DNA of 64,000 bases, from NCBI GenBank assembly GCA_963741615.1, contig CAVUIU010000002.1, forward strand, positions 49,555 through 113,554, given 5' to 3'. This document shows positions 7,755-16,683 of the stretch, piece by piece. The notes under the pieces are model-generated. The model saw only the letters and a program-made list of their open reading frames with translations. It was not told where the DNA came from and searched no databases. The position numbers and the translations under genes were made by a program. Source of the DNA: UBA9676 sp963741615. GTDB lineage: Bacteria > Actinomycetota > Actinomycetes > Streptosporangiales > Streptosporangiaceae. The first letter of the stretch is position 1. Every line of letters begins with the position of its first letter.

Positions 7755-9203
7755 TCACAGTTTGGCCCGCCCGCCGCTGGACAGGCAGAGGGCGAGCAGG
7801 ACCGTGACAATCGCCAGCCACCGGGTCATCCGGTTGCGCGGAACCTGGGTCAGCGCGGCCCATGCGACAGCGGTGTACCACGCGAACACCCAGGGGGCGA
7901 CGAGGATCCAGGCGAAGGTCAGCGCGAATGGCGCCACGACCTCCCGCGGCTGATCTGAAGAGATCCGCTGGTAGATGAACCAGGCGACCACGATCAACGC
8001 GATCGGCCAGAGGATGCTGATGAGCATGCCCATGGTGGAGTGACTGACGCCCAGCGCCTCTCCCGACAGTTCGAAGATCCGCCATGGCGATGGCAGCGTG
8101 ACCAGCTGCAATCCGCCGAAGAGAGGTTTCAGCGCGCCAAGCCCGTAGGCGCTGTATCCGATGGCGAGCGTCGCCAGTGACACCGCCGCGATCCGGGCGG
8201 TGCGCATCCATTCGTGCCGCCGGAGCAGTGGCCACGCGAGCCCGATCCCGATCAGCACCGCATAGATCTTTATCCCGCAGGCGAGGCCGACCAGCACGCC
8301 GATCAGCACGTCGCCCAGCACATCTGGGACGCGGCGCGCCACCTGGATCGCGCAGATCGCCGCCGCCGCCACGAATGTGTCGAGATGACCGCCGCTCACC
8401 AGCTGCTGGATGAGGACCGGGTTCGCCGTCCAGAACAGGGTCGCCCGCAGCGGATCGTCCGAGGTCTTCAGGAGCAGGTACCCGACGCCGATGAACACCG
8501 CACCGTTGAGGATCATCAAGACCCAGATGGTGGTGGCGACGTGCGGGCCGCCGATCGATGCCGCGAATGACTGGATCACGGTGGCGAAGGGGCCGTAAAC
8601 GGACGACTGCTTCTTCCACATCGTGCCGACGGCAAGGGTGTAGGCGGAGTGCCGGCCGAGCCCCAGCAGCGGGTTCGTCGTGTACGGATTCCCGCCCAGC
8701 GACGCTATCCGGCCATAGGCGGCATAGCTCGCGGTATCCGATGAGCCAACCGGGGTGAGGCTGACCATGACCGCGACGATGGCCGAACTGACCAGCAGCA
8801 GGCGACGCGGGTCGGGGCGCCACCCCTGGCTGTGCGCCCACAGCATCCCGGCGAGCCCGAGGCAGGCCAGGATGTCTGACGCATAGAGCATCAAGCTCGC
8901 GAGGATGTGCTGGTGGTTCAGCGACGGCAGAAGGTACGACAGCGGCAGCTTGATCGGCAACGTCTCGGCGTTCGGCGCCGTCGCCCCGAGGAGCATTCCC
9001 AGCAGCAGGCCGGCCCCGGACACGGTAATGGCGACCCTGGGGTTGGACAGCCTGCTCCAGGCGAGCTTGCGGATCACCGTGCTCATGACCCGCTCGATCG
9101 GGCCGGCCGGGCCCGGCCCTTCGAGGGGCGCAGACGTCCTGAACCGGCCGGCCTGCCGGACTGGTCCGGTCGGGTCGGCCGAGTCGGTGGACAGCTGTGT
9201 CAC
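7755..9203 (-). CDS. MptA/MptB-like polyprenyl-phosphate mannosyltransferase family protein
   Basis: This protein of about 482 residues has about 12 transmembrane helices. Motifs include SDTASYAAYGRIASLGGNPY in the first large loop, which fits the GT87/mannopyranosyltransferase type with a conserved Asp, and HLDTFVAAAA. Family members extend lipomannan or related glycans outside the membrane using polyprenyl-phosphate-mannose. The substrate here is not known. GGAGG lies only one base from ATG 9212 but 10 bases from GTG 9203, so GTG 9203 is preferred. It probably forms a transcription unit with the next gene (6095-7654). Confidence 0.75.
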   Translation of the reverse strand: MTQLSTDSADPTGPVRQAGRFRTSAPLEGPGPAGPIERVMSTVIRKLAWSRLSNPRVAITVSGAGLLLGMLLGATAPNAETLPIKLPLSYLLPSLNHQHILASLMLYASDILACLGLAGMLWAHSQGWRPDPRRLLLVSSAIVAVMVSLTPVGSSDTASYAAYGRIASLGGNPYTTNPLLGLGRHSAYTLAVGTMWKKQSSVYGPFATVIQSFAASIGGPHVATTIWVLMILNGAVFIGVGYLLLKTSDDPLRATLFWTANPVLIQQLVSGGHLDTFVAAAAICAIQVARRVPDVLGDVLIGVLVGLACGIKIYAVLIGIGLAWPLLRRHEWMRTARIAAVSLATLAIGYSAYGLGALKPLFGGLQLVTLPSPWRIFELSGEALGVSHSTMGMLISILWPIALIVVAWFIYQRISSDQPREVVAPFALTFAWILVAPWVFAWYTAVAWAALTQVPRNRMTRWLAIVTVLLALCLSSGGRAKL

Positions 9204-9682
9204 CTGGGCCATACCTCCGTCGACGGACCTGCGCGGCCGCTGCGTGCACGGATATCACCGCGCGGCGCGGTCTTGGGCCCCCGGATGCCCTCGTTACTTC
9301 CCGGCTGGCCCTTCGTAAACGTCTTCGCCCAGCGTATGCCGCCAGCCGAGGACTCCGGGCCACATTGGCCGGGAGATGGCCGGCGTTCTGGCCCGGCCGG
9401 CCCCGGCCGTGCGCGCCGATGAGGGGAAAGCCGGAAGCCAGACCCAGCTCTCATAGCGGGTGGGCCAGCAATCGGGATCCGGTCATCAGTCCTACACATG
9501 TCCTGCTACCGCGCCTGCTGCGTATCAGCTTCGTACCAGTTCGTGCCCAGCCGTCCCGGTCCTTGACGGCCTGAGTCGATGCTGACATGCCCAGGGCGTC
9601 TGTGTACGGGGGTTCCCAGGTTACAGGTGATGTGGAACTGCCGCTGGTTGTGGGCGACTCCCGGCGGCCGCAACTGGCCCGG

Positions 9683-9805
9683 TCAGCCGGCGATCGCCAG
9701 CGCGGTGCTGTAGCTGCCCAGGCCGAGCAGGATCATCCCGGTGATCCGCCGGACCCCCGACGTGGGGATCAGGTCGGCCCGGACTCGCGCCGCGGGAACC
9801 GGCAT
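9683..9805 (-). pseudogene. Small ORF, probable remnant of a membrane transporter C terminus
   Basis: A 40-residue frame starts at ATG 9805, 9 bases after the XRE gene, and ends with RRITGMILLGLGSYSTALA. That ending resembles the last helix of LysE/RhtB-type exporters. No upstream part of such a gene exists nearby, so it is either a relic or a very small membrane peptide. The rest of 9204-9814 shows no supportable gene. Confidence 0.3.
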
Positions 9806-9814
9806 GAGCCGCGG

Positions 9815-10186
9815 TTATCCGGGTGGGAGCATGCTCCGGTAGACGGCGACCAGCGCCGCCTTCTGGTCCTCGGAGAGGCGCTCGTCTGCCCGGATCGCCG
9901 CTTCGGTCGGTGGGCTGGCCGATGCCGCCCCACCCTGGGCGGGGCTGGCGGGGGTAATCAGGCCCGCCTCCGCCAGCAGCGTTTCCGCGGACACGTTGAG
10001 TGCGTCGGAGATCAGCTTGATCACTCGGACGGAGGGCTGGTGCAGGCCGCGTTCCAACTGGCTGAGATAGGGGTTGGACAGGCTCGTCAATTCCGCGAGT
10101 TGCCGGAGCGACAGGTTCGCCATCTTGCGCTGGGCACGGATGAAGGAGCCGAGCGCCTCTCTCTGCGCCTCCCACGTATCACTCAC
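9815..10186 (-). CDS. XRE-family regulator next to phasin
   Basis: This 123-residue protein starts at GTG 10186 with GAGGA 7 bases upstream. Residues about 10-65 are a helix-turn-helix: LRQLAELTSLSNPYLSQLER, then QPSVRVIKLISDAL. The C-terminal half is an acidic linker and a short helix ending AVYRSMLPPG. Its position, downstream of the phasin gene and in a PHA island, makes it the likely regulator of granule or polymer genes, analogous in role to PhaR although not the same family. A palindrome over the phasin promoter is a candidate target. Expression may depend on the same promoter if the hairpin at 10255-10280 is read through. Confidence 0.8.
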   Translation of the reverse strand: MSDTWEAQREALGSFIRAQRKMANLSLRQLAELTSLSNPYLSQLERGLHQPSVRVIKLISDALNVSAETLLAEAGLITPASPAQGGAASASPPTEAAIRADERLSEDQKAALVAVYRSMLPPG

Positions 10187-10254
10187 GGCAGTTCCTCGTT
10201 CAGTCTGCGTCCACCGGTGTGCGCGCTCAGCATAGTGAGCGGTGACGCGTGAGC

Positions 10255-10280
10255 GGCTGGCCCGGCATCCCGGGCCAGCC
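10255..10280 (-). terminator. Perfect 11-bp hairpin after phasin
   Basis: GGCTGGCCCGG (10255-10265) and its exact complement (10270-10280) flank a CATC loop, 11 bases after the phasin stop and before the XRE regulator. It may partly uncouple the regulator from phasin expression. Confidence 0.6.
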
Positions 10281-10291
10281 ACCCAGCCAGC

Positions 10292-10612
10292 TCACTTGGC
10301 GGTGGGGCTGGCCTTGGCGCCGTTGGCCTTGCCCTGGGCAAGGGGGAGGGTCGCCTTCAGCACGTCTTCCGCGAACTTGCGCTGGCCGGCCAGAAGCTGC
10401 TCAGCGAAGTCGTAGGCGCTCGCCACCACTTCCTCGGGCTTGGGGAGTTTGTCCGCGAGCGGCATGCTCACGTTCGGCAGCTTCGGCGCGATCGACTGAA
10501 TCGTGTCAGCCCAGGTCCTGATCGCGTCGATGACGGCCTCCTGGCTCTTGCGGACGGTCTTCAGGATCTCGTCCTGCAGCTCCTGCCCGGCGTTACGGGT
10601 CTCGCTCATCAT
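10292..10612 (-). CDS. Phasin-like PHA granule protein
   Basis: This 106-residue protein has ATG at 10612 or 10609 behind GAGGAGG. The sequence is almost all amphipathic helix: ELQDEILKTVRKSQEAVIDA, a proline-containing break (APKLPNVSMPLADKLPKPEE), then ASAYDFAEQLLAGQRKFAED. It ends in a basic Ala/Lys tail like those of actinobacterial granule-associated phasins. Phasins coat polyhydroxyalkanoate granules and influence their size. Thiolase, reductase and synthase genes next to it support this reading. A strong sigma-70-type promoter lies upstream. Confidence 0.8.
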   Translation of the reverse strand: MMSETRNAGQELQDEILKTVRKSQEAVIDAIRTWADTIQSIAPKLPNVSMPLADKLPKPEEVVASAYDFAEQLLAGQRKFAEDVLKATLPLAQGKANGAKASPTAK

Positions 10613-10635
10613 TGGGTCCTCCTCGGATGCTCTGT

Positions 10636-10657
10636 TTTGCTAACTATATCAAGCAAA
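10636..10657. promoter_or_regulatory. Inverted repeat over the phasin -10 region, candidate operator
   Basis: TTTGCT and AGCAAA flank a 10-base AT-rich centre that includes the -10 element of the phasin promoter. Position and symmetry suit a repressor such as the neighbouring XRE protein. The binding partner is inferred. Confidence 0.45.
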
Positions 10658-10672
10658 TGAAAGATATGTCAA
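10643..10672 (-). promoter_or_regulatory. Phasin promoter
   Basis: On the minus strand TTGACA (10672-10667) and TATAGT (10648-10643) are 18 bases apart. This is one of the best housekeeping-type promoters in the window and stands out by its AT content. It lies 31 bases upstream of the phasin start. Confidence 0.65.
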
Positions 10673-10696
10673 GCGCCGGGTGCAGCCGGGCCGGGT

Positions 10697-10728
10697 GCTG
10701 CCGGCCGGGGGAAGGCCCGGCCGGCAGC
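10697..10728 (-). terminator. Perfect 13-bp hairpin after phaA
   Basis: Arms at 10697-10709 and 10716-10728 are exact complements around a GGAAGG loop, 16 bases past the thiolase stop. It separates the phaB-phaA unit from the phasin promoter. Confidence 0.65.
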
Positions 10729-10744
10729 GGTCTGTCCAGGCGCC

Positions 10745-11947
10745 CTAGACCCGCTCGAATATCGCGGCGATGCCCTGGCCGCCGCCGATGCACATGGTGG
10801 TGAGGGCGTACCTGCCGTTCGTCCGGTGCAGTTCGTACAGGGCCTTGACGGCGAGGATGGCGCCGGTGGCACCGATCGGGTGGCCCAGCGAAACGCCGCT
10901 GCCGTTCGGGTTGGTCCGCTCCGGCGGCAGTCCCAGCTCCCTGACCACCGCGAGCGCCTGTGCGGCGAAGGCCTCGTTCACCTCGAAGATGTCGATCTCG
11001 TCGAGCTTGAGGCCGGCCCGGTCGAGCACCTTGCGCACCGCGGGGACCGGGCCCATCCCCATGATCCTCGGCTCCACTCCCGCGTGGCTGTAGGCAACGA
11101 GCCGGCCGAGCGGCGCCGTCCCATGGCTGCTGGCGAAGGACCCAGCCGCGAGGACCACCGCCGCGGCCGCGTCGTTGACGCCCGACGCGTTCCCCGGCGT
11201 GACGGTGCCGTCCTTGGCGAAGGACGGCCGGAGCCTGGCCAGGTCGTCGACGGTGACACCGGGCCGGATGTGCTCGTCGGCGGCCACGGTCACCGTGCCC
11301 TTGCGGCCGGCCACCTCGATCGGCTTTATCTGGTCCGCGAAGAAGCCGGCCGCTGCCGCGGCGGCGGCGCGGCGGTGGCTCTCGGCGGCGAGCGCGTCCT
11401 GGTCCGCCCTGGACACCTGGTATTCGGTCGCGACGTTCTCGGCCGTGACCCCCATATGGCAGTTGTCGAACGGGTCGGTGAGGGCGCCGACCATCGCGTC
11501 GACGGCCACGCCGTCCTGCATCCGCTGGCCCCAGCGCAGGCCGGGGAGCCAGTACTGGGCGCGGCTCATCGATTCGGCGCCGCCGGCCACCGCGACCTCG
11601 CAGTCGCCGAGGCTGATCGCCTGCGCAGCGGACACGATCGCCTGCAGCCCGCTGCCGCACAGCCGGTTGAGTGTGAAGGCGGGCGTTTCGACCGGGAGCC
11701 CCCCGTTCACCGCGGCGACCCGGGAGAGATACATGTCGCGTACTTCGGTGTGGATCACGTTCCCGAACACCGCGTGGCCTACCTGGGCAGGTTCCACGCC
11801 AGCCCTGCTGACCGCCTCGCGGACAACGGCCGCGGCCAGGTCACAGGGTGGCACCGACGCCAGGCCACCCCCGTACTTGCCGATCGGGGTCCGGACCGCG
11901 GACAGGACGAGGACCTCGTGCTGGTTGTCCACTGTCGCTCCATTCAC
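10745..11947 (-). CDS. phaA: Acetyl-CoA acetyltransferase (thiolase), PHA pathway
   Basis: This 400-residue thiolase condenses two acyl-CoA molecules, giving acetoacetyl-CoA from acetyl-CoA, the first step to PHB. The nucleophilic Cys lies in NRLCGSGLQA (about residue 96). The catalytic His is in GHPIGATG and the second Cys is in CIGGGQG near the end. Length is normal for the family. GTG 11947 overlaps the stop of the upstream reductase by 4 bases; an internal GTG five codons later has a GGAG site. It is translated together with phaB and followed by a terminator hairpin. A broader beta-ketothiolase specificity cannot be excluded. Confidence 0.93.
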   Translation of the reverse strand: MNGATVDNQHEVLVLSAVRTPIGKYGGGLASVPPCDLAAAVVREAVSRAGVEPAQVGHAVFGNVIHTEVRDMYLSRVAAVNGGLPVETPAFTLNRLCGSGLQAIVSAAQAISLGDCEVAVAGGAESMSRAQYWLPGLRWGQRMQDGVAVDAMVGALTDPFDNCHMGVTAENVATEYQVSRADQDALAAESHRRAAAAAAAGFFADQIKPIEVAGRKGTVTVAADEHIRPGVTVDDLARLRPSFAKDGTVTPGNASGVNDAAAAVVLAAGSFASSHGTAPLGRLVAYSHAGVEPRIMGMGPVPAVRKVLDRAGLKLDEIDIFEVNEAFAAQALAVVRELGLPPERTNPNGSGVSLGHPIGATGAILAVKALYELHRTNGRYALTTMCIGGGQGIAAIFERV

Positions 11948-12765
11948 ATGTCGAGGCCACCGTTGACGGCCCAGATCTGCCCGGTGATGTAGGCGGACTC
12001 GTCGGCCGCGAGGAAGCAGACGACGCGCGCGATCTCCTCGGGCTGCCCCAGCCGGCCCACCGGGATCTGGCCGCGGATCCGCTCCAGCACCTTGTCCGGG
12101 ATCGTGGCCAGCATGTCGGTGGCGATGAAGCCGGGGGTGACCGCGTTGACGGTCAGCCCGATCCCGTCACCGACCGGGCGCTGCGCCCGGGCAAGCTGGA
12201 AGATGGCCTCCTTGGCCAGTGACTTGGTCAGCCCGAACAGCCCGGACTTGGAGGCGGCGTAGTTCGCCTGGCCGATGTTGCCGGTTTCCCCGATCACCGA
12301 GGACACGTTGACGATCCGGCCGCTGCCACGTTCGAGCATGTGCTCAAGCGCGTTCTGGGCCAGGAAGAAGGCGCCGGAGAGATTGACCGCGATGACCTTC
12401 TGCCAGTCCTCGGCAGTCATCTTGGCCACGGTCCGGTCGATCGTGATGCCCGCGTTGTTGACCAGGACGTCCAGGCGGCCGTGCTGCTCGATGACCTCGC
12501 TGATCACCCGGCGGCAGTCGTCGGCGTCGCCGATGTTCCCCTCGTGCACGGTGATCGGGCGGCCCGGGTAGCCGGCTGCCATGGTGGAGAGGAACTTCTC
12601 CGCGCTCTCGTGGTGACGCCAGTAGCCGGCCGCGATCGCCGCCCCCTGGTCGGCGAAATGGCGGCAGATGGCGGCCCCGATACCGCGTGTCCCCCCCGTC
12701 ACCAGCGCCACGCGGCCGCTGATGGTGCTCAGCCCGGACGGATGGGTTTGCCCAACATCGGTCAT
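11944..12765 (-). CDS. phaB: Acetoacetyl-CoA reductase (SDR family)
   Basis: This 273-residue short-chain dehydrogenase starts at ATG 12765 behind AAGGGAG. It carries the nucleotide motif TGGTRGIG at about residues 23-30, VNNAG, the active Ser in VSSVIG, and YAASK with catalytic Tyr and Lys. The ending AYITGQIWAVNGGLDM is typical of PhaB and FabG. It reduces acetoacetyl-CoA to (R)-3-hydroxybutyryl-CoA with NADPH. The overlapping thiolase and the nearby synthase favour PhaB over FabG. An insertion (ARAQRPVGDGIG) before TVNAVTPGF is longer than usual. Confidence 0.9.
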   Translation of the reverse strand: MTDVGQTHPSGLSTISGRVALVTGGTRGIGAAICRHFADQGAAIAAGYWRHHESAEKFLSTMAAGYPGRPITVHEGNIGDADDCRRVISEVIEQHGRLDVLVNNAGITIDRTVAKMTAEDWQKVIAVNLSGAFFLAQNALEHMLERGSGRIVNVSSVIGETGNIGQANYAASKSGLFGLTKSLAKEAIFQLARAQRPVGDGIGLTVNAVTPGFIATDMLATIPDKVLERIRGQIPVGRLGQPEEIARVVCFLAADESAYITGQIWAVNGGLDM

Positions 12766-13120
12766 CGCCTGGTTCTCCCTTCGGGGGTATGCGGCACCGT
12801 CCCGCGCGGTGTCCGCCGTGCCACCCAGGCCCATGTGGAAGGAACAGCCCCGGAGCGGGGGCTCCAAGGTCTTTGACGCTAAAGCCGGCCGGGCAGCACC
12901 GGAACCCGCCGTTGGTCCCGCGAAAAGGGCCATAGGGCCTTACGGGCTGCCATTATCAGATCGCTGGTCGTCGCCATTCTTGAACGATCATGGCGGGACC
13001 GGCGGGACCGGCGGGCGGCCCGCAAGTTGGCGGCAGGGCGGTTCCGGTATAGCCGCAAGGGCATGACCTTTGATATGCAACGGTCATCAGACGTGGCATC
13101 GCCGTGCCCAGGAGGGCGTT
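12766..13120. other. Divergent regulatory region between phaB and phaC
   Basis: This 355-base gene-free interval holds the promoters of both PHA operons. No sharp -35/-10 pair is obvious. A TGATAAT sequence on the minus strand near 12953-12959 and a GATCATGG motif near 12986, related to the repeats at 39.9 kb, are the only visible signals. Confidence 0.4.
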
Positions 13121-14767
13121 ATGGGAACCCAGGACGGAGCCGTTGGCGGGGTGGCTGGCGGGCCGCCAGCCGAGGCGTTCGACCCGCTGGAACTGCTCCA
13201 GGCGGCAGGGGATCTGATCGGCCCGGCGGCCGTCGCGCAGGAAGCGCCGTGGCTCACCGGGGAACTGCTGCGGATGGCGCTCGGCCGCTCCGCCGTCACC
13301 TGCGACGAGCGGGATCCTCGGTTCGCGGACCCGACCTGGCGCGGCAATCCGTTCTTCCAGGTGCTGGGCCGGGGCTACCGGCTCTTCGAGGAGTGGATCG
13401 ACCGGCTGGCGGACGACGTGGACGGCCCATGGGACCGGCAGGCGCGTGCCCGCTACCTGGCCAGCGTCATCACCGCCTCGCTCGCCCCGACCAATTTCTT
13501 CCCGACCAACCCGGCCGCGCTCAAGCGTGCCTTTGAGACCGGCGGCCGTTCCGTGCTGCACGGCGCCCAGAACATGGCCCGGGACCTGGCCAGGGGAGGC
13601 ACCCCACGGATGGTGACCAGGGATGGCTTCCGGGTCGGGGAGGAGGTGGGCTGCACCCCCGGGGCCGTGGTCTACCGGGAAGAGCTGTTCGAACTGCTGC
13701 AATACCAGCCCACGACGAGCGCCGTCCGCAGCAGGCCGCTGCTGATGGTCCCGCCGGAGCTCAACCGCCACTACGTGCTCGACCTCGCACCCGGCCGGAG
13801 CCTGGCGGAGTTCGCGGTCAGCCAGGGCATCCAGACGTTCATGATCGTCTGGCGGAATCCGCGTCCCGAGCTGGGCCACGGGCGCTGGGGCCTGGATGAC
13901 TATGTCGCCGCGCAGGCCAAGGCGGCCGAGGTGGTCCAGAAGATCACGCGCAGCGATTCCGTGAACTGGCTGGGGCTCTGCGCGGGCGGGATCACCATCG
14001 CCCTCACGCTCGGGTACCTGGCCGCCAAGGGCGATACCTCGGTGGGCTCGGCGACATTCATCGTGACCATGCTGACCAACAAATGGCCGAACATCGTGGG
14101 CATGATGGACACGCAGAAATCGCGCGCTCAGCTGAGACGGTCCGCCGCGGCCGGTGAGGTCATCCCCGGCCGCACGCTGCGCAGCACCTTCGCCTGGCTG
14201 CGCCCGAACGACCTCGTGTTCAACTACCTGGTCAGCGGGTGGCTGCTCGGCGAGGACCCGCCCGCGTTCGACGTGCTCGCCTGGAATGACGACGCCACCG
14301 CGATGAGCGCGAAGATGGCGCTGGAAAGCACGCAACTGCTCGTGGACGGCTCGACGGGGGAGGCGGGGATCACCGTCCTCGACACCGGGGTTGACCTCGC
14401 CAAGGTGGGCTGCGACAGCTTCCACATCGCCGGCTCCACCGATCACATCGCGCCGTGGCGGGCGTGCTACTCCTCCACCCAGGTGCTCGGCGGTGACAAG
14501 GAGCTTGTCGTCGTCAAGTCGGGCCACATCCAGTCGTTCGTCAACCCGGCGGGCAGCACCCGGTACGACTACTGGGTGGCCCCCCCGGCCGCTGGCGATC
14601 CCGATCAGTGGATGGCCGGGGCGGCACTTCAGCACGGCTCATGGTGGCCGCGCTGGGGGGAATGGCTGACCGCCCGCTCCGGGCCGGAACGCAAGCCCCG
14701 CAGCGGCCTCGGCGGCCCTCAGTTCCCGCCGCTCGGCCCCGCTCCCGGCACCTACGTCCACGAGTAG
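13121..14767 (+). CDS. phaC: Polyhydroxyalkanoate synthase
   Basis: The 548-residue enzyme starts at ATG 13121 after AGGAGGG. It polymerises (R)-3-hydroxyacyl-CoA into PHA at the granule surface. The lipase-like box GLCAGG has the nucleophilic Cys at residue 287. The catalytic Asp is in the TDHIAPW block and the His in SGHIQSFVNP. The N-terminal PTNFFPTNPAALKRAFETGG stretch is the usual PhaC N domain. Length fits a one-subunit (class I/II) synthase, and no phaE or phaR-type subunit is nearby. Thiolase, reductase and phasin are encoded divergently. Confidence 0.93.
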   Translation: MGTQDGAVGGVAGGPPAEAFDPLELLQAAGDLIGPAAVAQEAPWLTGELLRMALGRSAVTCDERDPRFADPTWRGNPFFQVLGRGYRLFEEWIDRLADDVDGPWDRQARARYLASVITASLAPTNFFPTNPAALKRAFETGGRSVLHGAQNMARDLARGGTPRMVTRDGFRVGEEVGCTPGAVVYREELFELLQYQPTTSAVRSRPLLMVPPELNRHYVLDLAPGRSLAEFAVSQGIQTFMIVWRNPRPELGHGRWGLDDYVAAQAKAAEVVQKITRSDSVNWLGLCAGGITIALTLGYLAAKGDTSVGSATFIVTMLTNKWPNIVGMMDTQKSRAQLRRSAAAGEVIPGRTLRSTFAWLRPNDLVFNYLVSGWLLGEDPPAFDVLAWNDDATAMSAKMALESTQLLVDGSTGEAGITVLDTGVDLAKVGCDSFHIAGSTDHIAPWRACYSSTQVLGGDKELVVVKSGHIQSFVNPAGSTRYDYWVAPPAAGDPDQWMAGAALQHGSWWPRWGEWLTARSGPERKPRSGLGGPQFPPLGPAPGTYVHE

Positions 14768-14802
14768 GGACGCGGACATCGGCATGGGAAGGGTCATCCC
14801 GC

Positions 14803-15729
14803 ATGGCACTTGAGGGGAATGCGCCCGAACTGCCGCCGGTACTGCCCGCTGACGGTGACGCGCACGGGCACGTGCCGCTGCGGGCGCGGGCCAGGCAGCT
14901 CATCGGCGCCGTCCGGGACGGTGACCTTGCCGCGGTGGATGAGGCGGTGCTGCGGCTGAGCCGCTCCCGGCGGTGGCTTGCCCCCCTCGCGCTTGCCGTC
15001 GGTGCCTTCGCCATGCTCTTCGAGGGGCTGAAGCTGCTGTTCACCAACTGGCGGCTGACCCTGATCCAGGTGCTTCCCGCGATGTGGATCTGGGTCGCCA
15101 TGTTTGACCTGAAGGCCCACGTGCTGCGCGGGAAGACACTGCGTGTGCTGGAAGGGCCGGTCGTGATCCCGCTGGTGCTCGCGGTCGCCGCGATCACCGC
15201 GGCGAGCTTCTTCCTCAACGCCGTGTTCGCATTCGCGATCGCCAGCACGGGCCGGCCGCTGATCCGGCCGGCGTTCAGCCGCGCCCGCTCCCATCTGGCT
15301 GTCGTGCTGGGATGGGGCGGAGCCGTGGGGATCTTGCTCGGCCTGGTGACCGTGGTCGTCACCCGCTGGGGGCTGTGGTGGTTTGCGATCTCGCTGAGCA
15401 TCGTCATCGGCATCATGATGATCTGCTATGTCGCCGTCCCCGCCCGTCTGATCGGCCTGAGGACCACCTATTCGAAACGTGACAAGCTGACCGCCACTGC
15501 GGTGGGCTCGGTCGTCGGTGCGGTGGTCTGCACTCCTCCTTACGTCCTGGGCCGCGTCGGGCTGCTCATGCTCGGGTCTCACACCCTGTTCATACCGGGC
15601 ATCCTCGTCTTCTCCGTCGGCATGATGTTGCAGGCGGGCGCGACCAGCGCGGTGAAGACCGTCAAGCTGAGCGCCAGCCTCGTCTCGGGGCACCATCCGG
15701 CTGCCGGTCAGACCCCGCGGGGTACGTGA
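14803..15729 (+). CDS. Multi-pass membrane protein of unknown function
   Basis: The 308-residue product starts at ATG 14803 with GGGAAGGG 9 bases upstream. It lies 35 bases after phaC, so co-transcription is likely. About seven hydrophobic helices are visible, among them LAPLALAVGAFAMLFEGLKLL, VVIPLVLAVAAITAASFFLNAVF, a VVLGWGGAVGILLGLV pair and LSIVIGIMMICYVAVPA. Basic residues lie between them. No catalytic motif or transporter signature was recognised. A role in PHA metabolism is suggested only by position. Confidence 0.7.
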   Translation: MALEGNAPELPPVLPADGDAHGHVPLRARARQLIGAVRDGDLAAVDEAVLRLSRSRRWLAPLALAVGAFAMLFEGLKLLFTNWRLTLIQVLPAMWIWVAMFDLKAHVLRGKTLRVLEGPVVIPLVLAVAAITAASFFLNAVFAFAIASTGRPLIRPAFSRARSHLAVVLGWGGAVGILLGLVTVVVTRWGLWWFAISLSIVIGIMMICYVAVPARLIGLRTTYSKRDKLTATAVGSVVGAVVCTPPYVLGRVGLLMLGSHTLFIPGILVFSVGMMLQAGATSAVKTVKLSASLVSGHHPAAGQTPRGT

Positions 15730-15773
15730 CCGGCAGCCTGCGGCCGGCCCGGAGCTTTCCCTCTCCGTGTGCC

Positions 15774-16355
15774 CTACGCGTTCGTGGTCTCCAGGGTGCG
15801 CACCGCGCGCCGGAGCAGGAACGCCCCGATGATCTCGAAGATGCCCATGACGATGAACCAGATCCCGACCAGGACGGCAAGGACGTTGAGTGAGGAAACG
15901 GGGGTGGACACGACCACGATCCCGGCGATCAGGCTCACCAGCCCGAAGGTGATCCACCAGGCCCTTCCTTCGCGGACACCGCCGGAGATCCCGCCGATCA
16001 GCGCGGCCAGGCCCTGGACGATCCAGGTGATGCCGATGATCAGGCCGATGGCCGCGATGGTCAGGTGCAGATGGCGGATCAGAACCACGCCGATGACGAT
16101 GAAGAGCATGCCGCCGATGCCGAGCCAGACCCGGTGGTGCTCGTGCGGGTCGAACACCCGGACCAGATGGAAAATCCCGGAGAGAATCATGAGGATGCCG
16201 AGCAGGACGGCGATCACGTTCAGCGATCCCGACGGGTGGAAGCTCACAATGAGCCCGAGGATCAGTGTCAGCACGCCGAGGATCAGGGTTGCCTGCCACG
16301 AGGCCGCCATCACCGAAGGGGGTGATGGCGGCGTTTCATACCCGGTCGATGCCAT
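15774..16355 (-). CDS. HdeD/DUF308 family membrane protein
   Basis: The 193-residue product starts at ATG 16355 with AGGAG 5 bases upstream. Six transmembrane helices come as repeated DUF308 pairs: LILGVLTLILGLIVSF, VIAVLLGILMILSGIF, WLGIGGMLFIVIGVVLI, IAAIGLIIGITWIVQGL, TFGLVSLIAGIVVV and VLVGIWFIVMGIFEIIGAF. Family members are linked to acid or envelope stress in enterobacteria but are mostly uncharacterised in actinobacteria. It is convergent with the previous gene and monocistronic here. Confidence 0.85.
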   Translation of the reverse strand: MASTGYETPPSPPSVMAASWQATLILGVLTLILGLIVSFHPSGSLNVIAVLLGILMILSGIFHLVRVFDPHEHHRVWLGIGGMLFIVIGVVLIRHLHLTIAAIGLIIGITWIVQGLAALIGGISGGVREGRAWWITFGLVSLIAGIVVVSTPVSSLNVLAVLVGIWFIVMGIFEIIGAFLLRRAVRTLETTNA

Positions 16356-16410
16356 CGATGCTCCTGTTTCTGTTTTCATCGGGACCGGCGGGCCTTTCGG
16401 CTATTCCGGC

Positions 16411-16439
16411 CCGCAGGGCGGCCCAGCGCCGCCCTGCGG
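16411..16439. other. Perfect 12-bp hairpin in a divergent intergenic region
   Basis: CCGCAGGGCGGC (16411-16422) and its exact complement (16428-16439) flank a CCAGC loop. The hairpin lies between the HdeD-like gene and the VOC gene, upstream of both, so it is not a simple terminator of either. It could be a 5' leader structure. The rest of 16356-16683 shows nothing. Confidence 0.5.
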
Positions 16440-16683
16440 TACCGATGTTCCCACGCAGGCGTCATCAGATGTCCTCACCCGCCGCGGAGGATAAAGATCA
16501 CAGGGCGGCGGGGAATGGCTGGTCAGGTGGGCCGATGGCGATGACGAGGAGCCGCGGCGCGACCCGCCGTCCCCGGGGGGCTGGAATCCCCCGCCGGGCC
16601 GCCGGGCGGCGGCGGGTCCTGGCCAGCCTGAGCACCCCGCTCCGATCCCGCGAGCAAAGCCGGCGGCAGCGTACGTTGTACCA

